Assembly: GCF_014204985.1 (NCBI RefSeq)
Contig: NZ_JACHMP010000001.1
Location: forward strand, 3,162,001 to 3,226,000
DNA: 64,000 nt
Origin: Streptosporangium becharense
Lineage (GTDB): Bacteria > Actinomycetota > Actinomycetes > Streptosporangiales > Streptosporangiaceae
Reading direction: 5' to 3'
The notes under the pieces were generated by a model, which was not told the origin of the DNA, ran no database searches, and saw only the letters and a list, made by a program, of their open reading frames with translations. The position numbers and the translations under genes are program-made. Positions 7,609-15,608 of this stretch are shown in pieces (the first letter of the stretch is position 1; each line of letters opens with the position of its first letter).

Positions 7609-9897
7609 ATGCCGGACCTTGCGCCTCTGCGGCCCGAGGACCCCGACAGGGTGCGGGAGTACCGGCTCACCGCCCGCCTCGGCGAGGGCGGCCAGGGAAC
7701 GGTCTACCTCGGCGAGTCCCCCACCGGAGCCCGCGTCGCGGTCAAGCTCCTACGCGCCGACCTCACCCAGGACGCCGAGGCCATGGAACGCTTCGTCCGC
7801 GAGGTCAGCACCACCCGGCGGGTCTCCCCGTTCTGCACCGCCGCCGTGCTCGACACCGGCGTCGACCACGAACGCCCCTACATCGTCAGCGAGTACATCG
7901 ACGGGCCCACCCTGCAAGAGGTCGTCACCGGCCAAGGCCCGCGCACCGGCTCGGCGCTGCACCGCCTGGCCATCGGCACCGTCACCGCGCTGGTGGCCAT
8001 CCACCAGGCCGAGATCGTGCACCGCGACTTCAAACCCTCCAACGTGCTGCTGGCCCCCGACGGCCCCCGCGTGATCGACTTCGGCATCGCCAAGGCCCTG
8101 GACCGCACCTCCACCCTGACCGGCACCGCGATCGGCACCCCCGCCTACATGACCCCCGAACAACTGGCCGGCGACAACGCCGGATCACCGGCCGACATGT
8201 TCGCCTGGGGCTGCACCATGGTGTTCGCCGCCACCGGGTCGCCGCCGTTCGGCACCGACAGCCTGGCCGCCATCTTCAACCGGATCATGAACCTGACCCC
8301 GGACCTGTCGGCCATCACCGACCCGGCGCTGCGCGAACTGGTCGGGCACTGCCTGGCCAAGGACCCCACCCAGCGGCCCACCGCGAGCGAGGCGCTGATG
8401 CGGCTGCTCGGGCATGCCGGCCCGGACGCGCGCAATGCCGCGCCGCCCGTCTCGCCGCAGAGGATACTCGACCAGGGTGCGGCCGCCGCGGCCCAGCACA
8501 CCGGCCCGGACAACCCCTCCTACCAGCACGGTTCCCAGACCACCTCCCCGTACCGGGCCGCCCCGCCGTACCAGACCGGCCCGGACAGTCATGCGACCTA
8601 CCCCGCCGCAACGCCCTACCAGCCGGGTTTCGACAACCGTCCGCCCTACCAGCCCACGGTGGGATTCGAGAGTTATCCGTCCCCCCAGCCCGGGTTCAAC
8701 AGCTACCCGCAGCAGGTCGGTTCCGGCGGTTATCCGCCGCCGCACGGGTTCGTGCCGCACGAGACGACCTATCCGGCGGGACAGGGGCCCAGGCCGGACG
8801 GCGGCCGGCGCATGCGCCGGATCTGGACCGTGGTCGGCGCCGGACTCGTACTCACCCTCGTCGCGGTGACGATCACCCTGGTGGTGCGGAACCAGACCAC
8901 GACCACGCCCGCGGCGGGTTCCGGATCGCCGGCGGCCACCAAGTCCGCCACTCCCACCCCCACTCCCACCCCGCCCCCCGCGGTGCCCCCGGCGGACCGG
9001 AAGATCAAGCTCCCGGGCAGTTCCCTCACCATCCACGAGAGCGACAAGGACCCGATCAGGCTGGCCGCCTACAGCATCCCGGGAGGAGAGGACGACACCC
9101 ACCTCTACGTCCGTAAGACCGACACTCCGGACTTCGTGCGAAACAACGTGTACTTCCACTACGCGCTGAACCCTGCGGGCACCCAGGCCGTCGCCACGGT
9201 TCGCTCGTACACCTCGGACAACTACGAGGTCGTCGCGATCGTCGACCACGCGACCGCGGCGAGGAGCGACGTGAGGATCGCCAAGTCTCCGGTCTACTCG
9301 CTCTACCCGAAGTGGTCGCCGGACGGCACCAAGGTCATGGTCACCCTGCGCCAGACAGTCGGTGACGGCAATGAGCCCTACGGTTTCGCGATCATCGACA
9401 TCGCCACCAAGAAGGCCGACGTCGTCCGGGTGAAGGACAAGGACGTGGGTGAATGGTCCTACTTCTGGCGAAGTGACGGCCAGGCGGTCGGCACCTGGGC
9501 GGACAGCAACGACATCAAGCGCATCCGCTTCTACGACTCGCAGGGCGAGATCGCGCAGACCGTGCAGAGCGTGGGCGGCCCGATCTGGGTCGACGCGGAC
9601 TACATCAACCCGGCCGGCACGTTGATGATCACGGACTGCGAGGACACCGAGGAGATCTGCCTCTGGCCCGCCGACCGGGCCATCACCGAAGGCAGGCCGG
9701 AGGTCCGGATCCCGTTCTCGGCCAGTCAGATCCTCGGCTGGTACGACGACGAGCACATCATCGCCTGGCGGGAGCGGGGCTCCGGGCACGAGGCCGTGGT
9801 GATCGACTTCAAGGGCAAGGTGAAGCGGGTGTTCGCCACCAGCACCAACAACAAGGAGTACGACCGGCAGTTCATGTGGTACACCAGGACCGGCTGA
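7609..9897 (+). CDS. Receptor-type serine/threonine protein kinase with extracellular sensor-like domain
   Basis: A 762-residue PknB-type kinase. The kinase domain covers residues 18-270: glycine loop GEGGQG (25-30), Lys46, catalytic HRD with Asp140 and Asn145, and DFG at 157-159. A Pro/Tyr/Gln-rich linker with repeated PYQ words follows, then one membrane helix at about 404-426. The extracellular part of about 310 residues contains repeats such as YPKWSPDG, which suggest a TolB/WD-like beta-propeller. It should sit in the plasma membrane with the sensor outside. A remnant of a paralogue lies near 47 kb. The ATG used is 8 bases after a strong ribosome site. Confidence 0.9.
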   Translation: MPDLAPLRPEDPDRVREYRLTARLGEGGQGTVYLGESPTGARVAVKLLRADLTQDAEAMERFVREVSTTRRVSPFCTAAVLDTGVDHERPYIVSEYIDGPTLQEVVTGQGPRTGSALHRLAIGTVTALVAIHQAEIVHRDFKPSNVLLAPDGPRVIDFGIAKALDRTSTLTGTAIGTPAYMTPEQLAGDNAGSPADMFAWGCTMVFAATGSPPFGTDSLAAIFNRIMNLTPDLSAITDPALRELVGHCLAKDPTQRPTASEALMRLLGHAGPDARNAAPPVSPQRILDQGAAAAAQHTGPDNPSYQHGSQTTSPYRAAPPYQTGPDSHATYPAATPYQPGFDNRPPYQPTVGFESYPSPQPGFNSYPQQVGSGGYPPPHGFVPHETTYPAGQGPRPDGGRRMRRIWTVVGAGLVLTLVAVTITLVVRNQTTTTPAAGSGSPAATKSATPTPTPTPPPAVPPADRKIKLPGSSLTIHESDKDPIRLAAYSIPGGEDDTHLYVRKTDTPDFVRNNVYFHYALNPAGTQAVATVRSYTSDNYEVVAIVDHATAARSDVRIAKSPVYSLYPKWSPDGTKVMVTLRQTVGDGNEPYGFAIIDIATKKADVVRVKDKDVGEWSYFWRSDGQAVGTWADSNDIKRIRFYDSQGEIAQTVQSVGGPIWVDADYINPAGTLMITDCEDTEEICLWPADRAITEGRPEVRIPFSASQILGWYDDEHIIAWRERGSGHEAVVIDFKGKVKRVFATSTNNKEYDRQFMWYTRTG

Positions 9898-10302
9898 GCG
9901 GACGAGCACCGCATCCCGGTTCGAGGCGGCCGCTTCGAGCTGAGGCGACCGCCTCGGAGGCTGGGACGGTCGCCGGATCACGGGTCGCCCTGAGCTGAGG
10001 CCGCGTCCACACGCCTCGGGCAGGCACTCGTGGGGAGACACCGGGGTGTGGTGGGTGCGGCCGCCGGCCACGGCGGTGCCCCGGCGCCGTGTGCGCCGTT
10101 CGTGACGTGCTCGCGGGATGACACGAGGTCCCCACCGATCTCCGGGTACGTCTGATCGGCGACGACCACGGTGCCCGCGAGATCGAACGGATCAAAGACC
10201 CGGGGCATCGCTCACGCCGTGAACCCGAGTGGAGGCTGGTGGCGAGATATCGCTGACCATTTCTCCCGCGGGAAGGCCGGCCTTGATGCCATGGTGCCCG
10301 CG
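9898..10302. other. Intergenic region, no gene seen
   Basis: About 400 bases with no open frame showing convincing coding character on either strand. The first bases after the kinase stop resemble the sequence following the kinase remnant near 47.28 kb. No attachment-site copy or repeat was found by eye, although the left end of the oldest integrated element would be expected somewhere here. Confidence 0.5.
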
Positions 10303-10769
10303 ATGACCGCACCCCCCACCGCCCCGTTCCGCGGCTGCGACCTCATCGGCCAGTCCCGCACCCGCCCGGAGGCGTCCGCAACGCTGTTCGACCGCTGTTC
10401 CGGGACGCTCTACCGGTACATCTCCCGCCGGTTGGGCCGGAGGTCGTCGAGGACCTGGTCGGTGAGACGTTCCTGACCGCCTTCGCCCGCCGCGAACACT
10501 ACGACCTGGCCTATGCCGACGCCCGGCCGTGGTTGTTCGGCATCGCCACCAAGCTCCTCTCCCGGCATCACCGCACCGAGGCCGCCCGGTACCGGGCACT
10601 GCTGCGCAGCCCGGTCGAGGACACCGCGGAATCCCCCGCCGGCCGGGTCGCCGCGAGCGTCACCGCTCAGGCGTCCCGCCCCGTACTCGCCCGTGGCGGT
10701 TTCGAGGGGACCGATCCCGGCTCCGTCACGTTCACGACCGTCCCGCCCCCCTCACCCGACCGACCATAA
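10303..10769 (+). pseudogene. ECF sigma factor fragment, frameshifted and truncated
   Basis: From an ATG the frame reads a sigma-70 region 2 start (ATLFDRCSGTLYRYISRRLG). The matching continuation, EVVEDLVGETFLTAFARR and then ARPWLFGIATKLLSRHHR, is in another frame from about 10433 on. This shows a small deletion near the RRLG codons. After region 2 the similarity stops; the region 4 DNA-binding part is missing. The product cannot be functional. A fragment of a different gene follows directly. Confidence 0.65.
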
Positions 10770-10836
10770 GCGGCTCCAGTGGGAGCCCGGCGCCGCCGAA
10801 CAGCTCTTCACCACGCTCAAGGGCGACACCGAGTGA
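10722..10836 (+). pseudogene. Fragment resembling the C-terminus of an LCP or lipoprotein gene
   Basis: Reads VTFTTVP in one frame and KRLQWEPGAAEQLFTTL in another, ending at TGA. This order of a T-F-x-T-x-P strand and an R-x-x-W-x-x-x-x-A-x-x-L-F segment resembles the C-terminal end of LytR-CpsA-Psr proteins. At least one frameshift separates the two parts. It is joined directly to the sigma-factor fragment, so a deletion probably fused two decayed genes. The assignment rests on a short match. Confidence 0.4.
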
Positions 10837-10896
10837 CCTCCGCTCCGTCACCCGCCGGGTCCGGATGCGGGGGCATCGGATCACCGGCACACCGGC

Positions 10897-11040
10897 CAGG
10901 ACCGTGACAGGGCCATCGCTCGGACGCTCGGCAGCGCTCTCGCGGTGGCGCGGAAGACGAGGCCCGCGAACGCGAGTGGCACACGGCGTTCCGGGGGCCC
11001 GGAGACGACGAAGGCCCAGGCCAAGGGATCACGTCCTTGA
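10897..11040 (+). pseudogene. 3' end of a tyrosine integrase, oldest copy
   Basis: The frame reads QDRDRAIARTLGSALAVARK and ends at TGA after 47 codons. This matches the tail of the intact integrase at 23.3-24.5 kb (QDRDRAIARALGKAFTRAQ). Nothing upstream matches the rest of an integrase. Terminator and attachment-site copy follow in the same order as behind the intact gene, which supports descent from an older integrated element. Confidence 0.7.
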
Positions 11041-11050
11041 CCTGGGCCTT
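11011..11050 (+). terminator. Terminator behind the oldest integrase remnant
   Basis: A 16-bp stem (AAGGCCCAGGCCAAGG with CCTTGACCTGGGCCTT, one G-U type mismatch) with an 8-base loop, placed between the integrase tail and the attachment-site copy. The end of the remnant's reading frame lies inside the stem. Confidence 0.6.
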
Positions 11051-11057
11051 CGCTCTA

Positions 11058-11102
11058 CGAGCCGACGAGGGGAATCGAACCCCTGACCCACAGTTCACAA
11101 GA
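11058..11102. repeat. Attachment-site copy 1 (tRNA-Thr 3' half)
   Basis: 45 bp nearly identical (2 mismatches) to the 3' half of the tRNA-Thr gene at 24573-24617. It runs from just past the tRNA 3' end to the anticodon loop, the usual crossover region of tyrosine integrases. Only half a tRNA is present, so it is not a functional tRNA gene. Confidence 0.75.
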
Positions 11103-11211
11103 TCTCGGTACGCGATCCTCGAAGGCATCCGGTTGAAGCCGGGCGAACGGGCAGGAGGGAAGATCGTGATTCTCTCGGCTGGTCTCAGCGCCAGGAACTA
11201 CTGTCGCGAGC

Positions 11212-11874
11212 ATGGTCGAACACGATGCCCTCAGTGCCACCCGCGAGGCCTACGACGCTGCTGCCTCCACCTATGCGCAGCTGTTCCGCGGCGAGCTGCG
11301 TGACAGGCCCCTGGACCGCGCGATCTTGGGTGCCTTCGCCGAGGTCGTAAGTGCGAGTGGGAACGGCCAGGTCGCGGACCTGGGGTGTGGGCCTGGCCAT
11401 ATCACCGCTTATCTGAACGAGCTGGGGCTGGCAGTGGTCGGTGTTGACGCCTCTCCTGCGATGATCGAGTTGGCCCGACATGCCTATCCGGACCTGCGGT
11501 TCGACGTGGGCTCGATGGCTGCGGTGAACATCGCTGACGGTGTGCTGGGCGGCGTACTCTCACGCTGGTCCATCATCCACACTCCGCCGCAGGAACTCCC
11601 CGTCATCTTGGCGGAGTTCCATCGCGTGCTGGCACCTGGCGGCCACCTCCTGATCGGCTTCTCGGCCAGCGATGATCCGTCTCACCCGACACAAGTCTTC
11701 GATCACACAGTCGCGCTGGCCTATCGGTGGTGGCCTGGTCACCTCGCCGCGATGCTGCGCAAGTCCGGGTTGGTCGAGGTGGCCCGGATGGTTCGCGAGC
11801 CCCAGCCCACCGACCGGCGGCAGTTCCAGGAGGTTCAACTGCTCGCCCGTAAAACCTGGGCAGAGGCTGTCTGA
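11212..11874 (+). CDS. SAM-dependent methyltransferase (class I)
   Basis: A 220-residue protein with the glycine-rich SAM motif VADLGCGPG, followed by VVGVDAS (motif II acid) and a post-III FHRVLAPGGHLLIGF segment, typical of UbiE-like small-molecule methyltransferases. The acceptor is unknown. It is the only intact gene between attachment-site copies 1 and 2, so it is probably surviving cargo of a decayed integrative element. The codon use is somewhat less GC-biased than that of the flanking housekeeping genes. Confidence 0.82.
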   Translation: MVEHDALSATREAYDAAASTYAQLFRGELRDRPLDRAILGAFAEVVSASGNGQVADLGCGPGHITAYLNELGLAVVGVDASPAMIELARHAYPDLRFDVGSMAAVNIADGVLGGVLSRWSIIHTPPQELPVILAEFHRVLAPGGHLLIGFSASDDPSHPTQVFDHTVALAYRWWPGHLAAMLRKSGLVEVARMVREPQPTDRRQFQEVQLLARKTWAEAV

Positions 11875-12077
11875 CCGAACACACGAGCGTGTCAACGACA
11901 GAGCGCATTCAACCTGCCGGACGGGGATCCGTCAGGCCCCAGGCGTCGACTCGTGATCAGGGCTCACCGCCCGTTCAAGCTCTGAAATCCGCCGTTTTGA
12001 TGAAAGGTACGGGCAGGGCTGAAACCTACCCGCAGTCCGCGACTTGGACATCGCGATATGACAAAGGCACCCCTCCG

Positions 12078-12164
12078 GAGAGGGACAGGACCATCGCACG
12101 GACACTCGGCAGTGCTCTCGCGGTGGCACGGAAGACGAGGCCCGCGAACGCGAGTGGCACGTAA
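12078..12164 (+). pseudogene. 3' end of a tyrosine integrase, second copy
   Basis: Reads ERDRTIARTLGSALAVARK and stops at TAA after 28 codons. It matches the remnant at 10.9 kb and the tail of the intact integrase. The preceding 200 bases hold no recognisable integrase sequence. It is followed by a terminator and attachment-site copy 2. Confidence 0.68.
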
Positions 12165-12199
12165 GTGACACGCGGCGCTCCGGGGGCCTGGAGACGACG

Positions 12200-12239
12200 A
12201 AGGCCCAGGTCAAGGGATCACGTCCTTGACCTGGGCCTT
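12200..12239 (+). terminator. Terminator behind the second integrase remnant
   Basis: A perfect 16-bp stem, AAGGCCCAGGTCAAGG with its complement, and an 8-base loop. It is nearly the same hairpin as at 11.01-11.05 kb and takes the position that a different, T-tailed hairpin takes behind the intact integrase. Confidence 0.65.
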
Positions 12240-12246
12240 CGCTCTA

Positions 12247-12291
12247 CGAGCCGACGAGGGGAATCGAACCCCTGACCTACAGTTTACAAGA
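12247..12291. repeat. Attachment-site copy 2, left end of the complete AICE
   Basis: 45 bp identical to 24573-24617, the 3' half of tRNA-Thr. It marks the left boundary of the complete element. Identity with the tRNA stops after ACAAGA, inside the anticodon loop. Confidence 0.8.
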
Positions 12292-12449
12292 TCTCAGCTC
12301 ACAACCCCGTAAGCTGCTGCGTTCCAGGTCAGGAACGATTTCGCCTTGCCCGCGAGTCCCCGTGATTCCCCCTTGGTGACCCTCCTGACGGGCACGCGAC
12401 GGGCACGGCCGGAGAACCCCGTGCGGACGCACACACCTCGCCCGCCGGA

Positions 12450-12589
12450 TCTTCCCGTCGCCGTCGTCCCACCCACCGGGGAGCGGGCCGGGGTTAGGGC
12501 GCCAAGGTGGAGCGCCCCACCGGACGAACGACCTTGGCGCCCTAACCCCGGTCTGCTCGGCTTGCCCTGGGACGACGGCGACGGGAAGA
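12450..12589. repeat. Nested perfect inverted repeats (140-bp hairpin)
   Basis: An outer 22-bp perfect inverted repeat (12450-12471 with 12568-12589; starts TCTTCCCGTCG) encloses an inner 21-bp perfect inverted repeat (12488-12508 with 12531-12551; starts CCGGGGTTAGG). The arm spacers are both 16 bases, so the two stems stack into one long cruciform or hairpin. It lies in a 470-bp non-coding gap just inside the left end of the AICE. The function is unknown: single-strand origin, transfer locus, protein-binding site or a small MITE-like insertion are all possible. Confidence 0.7.
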
Positions 12590-12760
12590 GCCAGCACCCA
12601 GCCACCTACGAACCCGGCTCTTGCTCATGGCGATCATCCCGGAGCCGGAGTGCCCCCGCCGGAGGCACAGTGCTGTAACAGATCTCAATTACTCAAATAC
12701 GTCTCTTATTTAAGGTGCTACCTATCGGGGGATGGGCGGTGTCGAGTTCTCGGAGGTCTT

Positions 12761-13414
12761 GTGTCCGAAGCGTTGTGGGGCAAGCTGATCGACATGGTTC
12801 CAGCGGTGCTTTGGGTGGTTTTTGCATTCGTGGTGTACTTGGGCTTACGGAAACCACTCAGGGAAGCCCTACCGCGAATGACGAGGATCGGGGCGTTAGG
12901 TGTTGTCGAGGTCGAGTTCACAGAGGTTGAGCGGCTGCTGACCAAGGCCGTCGAAAGCAGCGATCAGGAGGAGACAGGGCCGCTGGTCAGTCGTGCAGAT
13001 CGTCAGGCGGTTATCCGAAGGCTGGACCACGCGGCTGTGTACCTCAAGGGTGGCCGGATACTTTGGGTGGATGATCTCCCAGAGGGTAATTCATACCTGA
13101 CTGCACTGTTCAGGCAGCTGGGCATGGTGGTAGACGAGGTCACTTCAACGGATGAGGCTCTGGCATGCCTTGATCGAAGTGCGTACGACCTCGTGATCAG
13201 TGACATCCACAGAGAGATGGACGGTCAGGCTGGGATCAAGATGCTCCATGCCTTCCGTGCGAGAGGTATCAACTTGCCGGTCGTGATCCATGCGGCGCGG
13301 TTTGATCCCACGTTGGGCGTCGATCCCATGATCTTCGGCGGTACGAATCGTGTTGATGACGTCGTGCACTACGTGATCGATGTTATGGAACGGGTACGAC
13401 TAGGAGATGGCTGA
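12761..13414 (+). CDS. Membrane-anchored receiver-domain protein, AICE cargo
   Basis: A GTG start 4 bases after GGAGG (12752-12756) gives 217 residues. One membrane helix lies at about 13-29, then a charged linker, then a response-regulator receiver fold from residue 98: acidic pair D104-D105 (WVDDLP) and likely phospho-acceptor D148 (LVISD). The usual Thr/Ser of the fourth strand is His177 (VVIHAAR) and the conserved Lys is not evident. There is no output domain. The DNA is clearly AT-richer than the flanking chromosome. A TM-plus-receiver protein without kinase partner nearby is unusual; its role is unknown. Confidence 0.75.
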   Translation: MSEALWGKLIDMVPAVLWVVFAFVVYLGLRKPLREALPRMTRIGALGVVEVEFTEVERLLTKAVESSDQEETGPLVSRADRQAVIRRLDHAAVYLKGGRILWVDDLPEGNSYLTALFRQLGMVVDEVTSTDEALACLDRSAYDLVISDIHREMDGQAGIKMLHAFRARGINLPVVIHAARFDPTLGVDPMIFGGTNRVDDVVHYVIDVMERVRLGDG

Positions 13415-13594
13415 TGCTATGGGCGGCGTGGCGCGCCGCCGCTCGATCTGCATACCGCCAAGGATCAAAATCGAGCCATCGCCGACATAGTAGAAGAGAT
13501 CGTCAAGGAAGGGCTCAGGTTCAGGGCGGCTGACCTGGGTATCGGGCTGGTCGTGAGTGACCGCGCTTCCCCGCCTGTTCTGGCACATATCTAG
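13415..13594 (+). other. Open frame continuing in phase past the receiver-gene stop
   Basis: After the TGA the same frame stays open for 59 codons and has protein-like composition (for example LDLHTAKDQNRAIADIVEEI), ending at TAG. It has no ATG or GTG of its own. An ATG at 13407 overlaps the stop but is in another frame and stops after 27 codons. Possible explanations are a decayed longer receiver protein, stop readthrough, or a frameshifted downstream gene. Confidence 0.4.
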
Positions 13595-13803
13595 CACGTG
13601 ATCAAGGTGATGACCTGTTGCCTTGTTACGGTGACGAGCCTGGTTGCTCGGTGGGCCGGGGCTGAGGAACGAAGTCCTGGACCGTCGATCGCCCCCAACT
13701 CCGTACGGCGATCAGCCACGCTCAGGCGATCGTGAGGGTCGCAGAGACGCTCAAGAAGGGCAAGGAACTGCGCGCGCTTATTTCACCTAGGTACGATAGA
13801 AGC

Positions 13804-14169
13804 ATGCCAGGCATCGAACGCGTCACCCAGCCCACGCTGGATGTGCTTGAAGTGCTCCTGCGCGCTCACTGGGACAAGGTTCAGCTTCATGGCTGGGCCA
13901 TCATGAAGGAGACCCAGCGCGCAGGCCCTACCGTCTACAAGGTCCTCGACCGACTCGAAGACGCCGGATGGATCGCCGGAGAGTGGGAAGAACTCACCCC
14001 CGACCAGCCCGGCCCTCGTCGCCGCTTCTACCGGCTTACTAGCGAGGGAGCCTCGGCCGCTCAGGCCCTCCTCACCCAGCGCCGTCCCGCCGCGCTTCAG
14101 CCACAGCCAGTCCTCGGCTTCTCCCCGTTCGGTTGGCTAAACGCGTTACGAACCGGCGGCGTTTCGTGA
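13804..14169 (+). CDS. PadR-family transcriptional regulator
   Basis: A 121-residue winged-helix protein of the PadR type: TQPTLDVLEVLL start, GPTVYKVLDRLEDAGWI recognition region and RRRFYRLTSEG wing. The ATG at MPGIERVTQ fits the family start. A -10-like TACGAT (13792-13797) lies just 6 bases upstream of it with no Shine-Dalgarno, so the mRNA may be leaderless. The stop overlaps the next gene by 4 bases (GTGA). PadR proteins normally repress a neighbouring operon, here probably its own operon with the membrane protein gene. Confidence 0.85.
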   Translation: MPGIERVTQPTLDVLEVLLRAHWDKVQLHGWAIMKETQRAGPTVYKVLDRLEDAGWIAGEWEELTPDQPGPRRRFYRLTSEGASAAQALLTQRRPAALQPQPVLGFSPFGWLNALRTGGVS

Positions 14170-14579
14170 ACGGCTGGGAGATCGTCGTCGGGATTGTTCT
14201 CGGGCTTGCTGTCAACGAGATGTGCGATCTTTCACCATGGTTGGCCAAACGACTTGTGCACTGGTCCGCACACGTTCAGTACGGAGATGGCGAACGTGCT
14301 GAACTACGAGCTGTCGAGTGGATATCGGTGATCGACAGTCGCCCTGGCAAGCTGTTCAAACTATTCACCGCCGTGGCTTTCATGCTGGGGGCATCTTTCG
14401 CGCGTACTCAGGGCACCATGCGCGCTGCACGGTTGATCCAGACGATCTTGACGATGGGCCTCTTGGCGCTGGTTGGAAGTCGGTCTTCGATCAGGATTCG
14501 TCCCTCTACGAAAGTGATTGGCGCGCGGCGATACTACCGCAGAGGGCATTGGGTGAATGCTCCGAGGAAGAGAAAGTAG
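14166..14579 (+). CDS. Small membrane protein coupled to the PadR gene
   Basis: 137 residues from a GTG overlapping the padR stop. Three hydrophobic stretches are visible (WEIVVGIVLGLAV near the N-terminus, LFTAVAFMLGASFA, and IQTILTMGLLALVG), and the C-terminus is strongly basic. No known motif is recognised. The PadR plus membrane protein pairing suggests that the regulator controls the production of the membrane protein. AICE cargo. Confidence 0.65.
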   Translation: MNGWEIVVGIVLGLAVNEMCDLSPWLAKRLVHWSAHVQYGDGERAELRAVEWISVIDSRPGKLFKLFTAVAFMLGASFARTQGTMRAARLIQTILTMGLLALVGSRSSIRIRPSTKVIGARRYYRRGHWVNAPRKRK

Positions 14580-14894
14580 TTCCACTGATAGATCCTGCCC
14601 GCCAGCATGGTGGATGCGGTGACAGGCATGGCGTCTTCTCATCGCTCCTCTCTAAGCAGCCGTGGCATCTTGGCGGCGGTGCGGCCCACATGCGGCGGCC
14701 AGTGGCCGGGTGCGGCGGGTGCGGGGTGCGGCGAGCGGCCCGAAGTCCCGCGCCGGCCGGGACCGGCCTCCAGGCCGCATGCCCGGACGGCTGGCGGGCG
14801 GCGGGCCGTGCGGCGGCGCGCCGCGCCGCCGCCTTGATACCCATGAGAACAATTCGGCAGTGACTCAGGTCGTGATCGGCTGGTGTGCCGTTGC
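14580..14894. other. Non-coding gap with an extreme GC block
   Basis: The first ~110 bases are ordinary; 14690-14835 is almost pure G and C. It ends in a 23-bp palindrome with an odd centre (14810-14832, CGGCGGCGCG then C then its complement). No gene is seen. It stands between convergent genes, so the palindrome may act as a bidirectional terminator or, in this element, as a DNA-processing site. Confidence 0.4.
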
Positions 14895-15608
14895 TCAGGA
14901 CTTCGCGAAGAGATCCAGCACGTCAGCGAAGCTCTTGGTCAGACTGTCGAGCAGCACTTCGCCTTTTTCGGCAGTGGCCAGAGATGGGCGGCCGATGACT
15001 CCGCTGTCGGTGTAAGCCTGCATGCCCTTGGTCAGCAGGTGGCGACGGTCGTCGGCGATCCAGTCGGCGGAGTGGTAGCCGGGACGGATCACTTCGGGGC
15101 AGGCGTGGAGTAGGAGGGAGGTCTCCAGTTCTCCGGCGTGCATGTCCTCGTGCATGGAACTGGTGAGCTGTGCGGCGGCTCGGGCTTCGTTCCAGTCCTC
15201 GCGCGAGGGGAACAGGGCCATGCGGCGGCCTTCGGCGTTGCCCTCCTGGACGACGTTGCTCAAGACGTAGTTGCCGCCGTGGCCGTTGACGACGACCAGG
15301 GCCGCAGGGCCGGAGCGGGTGACGGAGTCGTAGACGTCGGTGACGATCGCGTGCAGGGTCCGTGCGGAGATGCTGACGGTTCCCGGCCAGGCGCTGTGCT
15401 CGTGCGAGCAGGAGATCGTCACCGGCGGGAGCAGCAGGACGGGGTAGGCGTCGGCGATCTGGCGGGCTATCAGGGTCGCAACGATGGTGTCGGTGCTGAG
15501 AGGCAGGTAGTCACCGTGCTGTTCGAAGCTGCCGACGGGCAGGATCGCGACCTGGGCGTTGCGCTGTCGCTCCTCGGTGGTGGTCGCGGTGGGCAGCAAG
15601 GGGGTCAC
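14895..15608 (-). CDS. Creatininase-family amidohydrolase
   Basis: 237 residues from a GTG overlapping the stop of the upstream XRE gene by 4 bases. The metal site is seen as LPVGSFEQHGDYLPLSTDT, VNGHGGN and HAGELETS, the three conserved blocks of creatininase/MftE-type amidohydrolases. These are cytosolic metal hydrolases acting on creatinine, formamide-like or peptide bonds. No mycofactocin genes are near. The coupling to a TPR-containing regulator makes a two-gene unit that may sense and process a small molecule. Confidence 0.82.
   Translation of the reverse strand: MTPLLPTATTTEERQRNAQVAILPVGSFEQHGDYLPLSTDTIVATLIARQIADAYPVLLLPPVTISCSHEHSAWPGTVSISARTLHAIVTDVYDSVTRSGPAALVVVNGHGGNYVLSNVVQEGNAEGRRMALFPSREDWNEARAAAQLTSSMHEDMHAGELETSLLLHACPEVIRPGYHSADWIADDRRHLLTKGMQAYTDSGVIGRPSLATAEKGEVLLDSLTKSFADVLDLFAKS

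Larger units (their letters stand above)
11058..12291. mobile_element. Decayed integrative element between two attachment-site copies
   Basis: The segment is bounded by two direct repeats of the tRNA-Thr 3' half and contains a methyltransferase gene and, at its right end, an integrase tail plus terminator. This is the arrangement left when an AICE-like element loses its core genes. The sequence just right of both repeats starts with the same bases (ATCTC), as expected for two elements with related attP arms. Confidence 0.55.

Noticed and set aside
8185..10071. 628-codon frame opposite the receptor kinase
   Set aside because: Antisense shadow: Arg/Gly/His-rich, no domain, and the + strand frame is a clear kinase with a good ribosome site.
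11058..12291. Two further tRNA-Thr genes
   Set aside because: Only the 3' half is present in each copy; the D arm and the 5' acceptor strand are missing, so they are attachment-site copies.
11037..12300. CRISPR-like interpretation of the repeated segments
   Set aside because: Only three copies over 13 kb with gene-sized spacing and tRNA identity; no cas genes.
13400..13597. 65-codon reverse-strand frame at the end of the receiver gene
   Set aside because: The + strand continuation in the receiver frame looks more protein-like and the reverse frame has no ribosome site; neither is certain.
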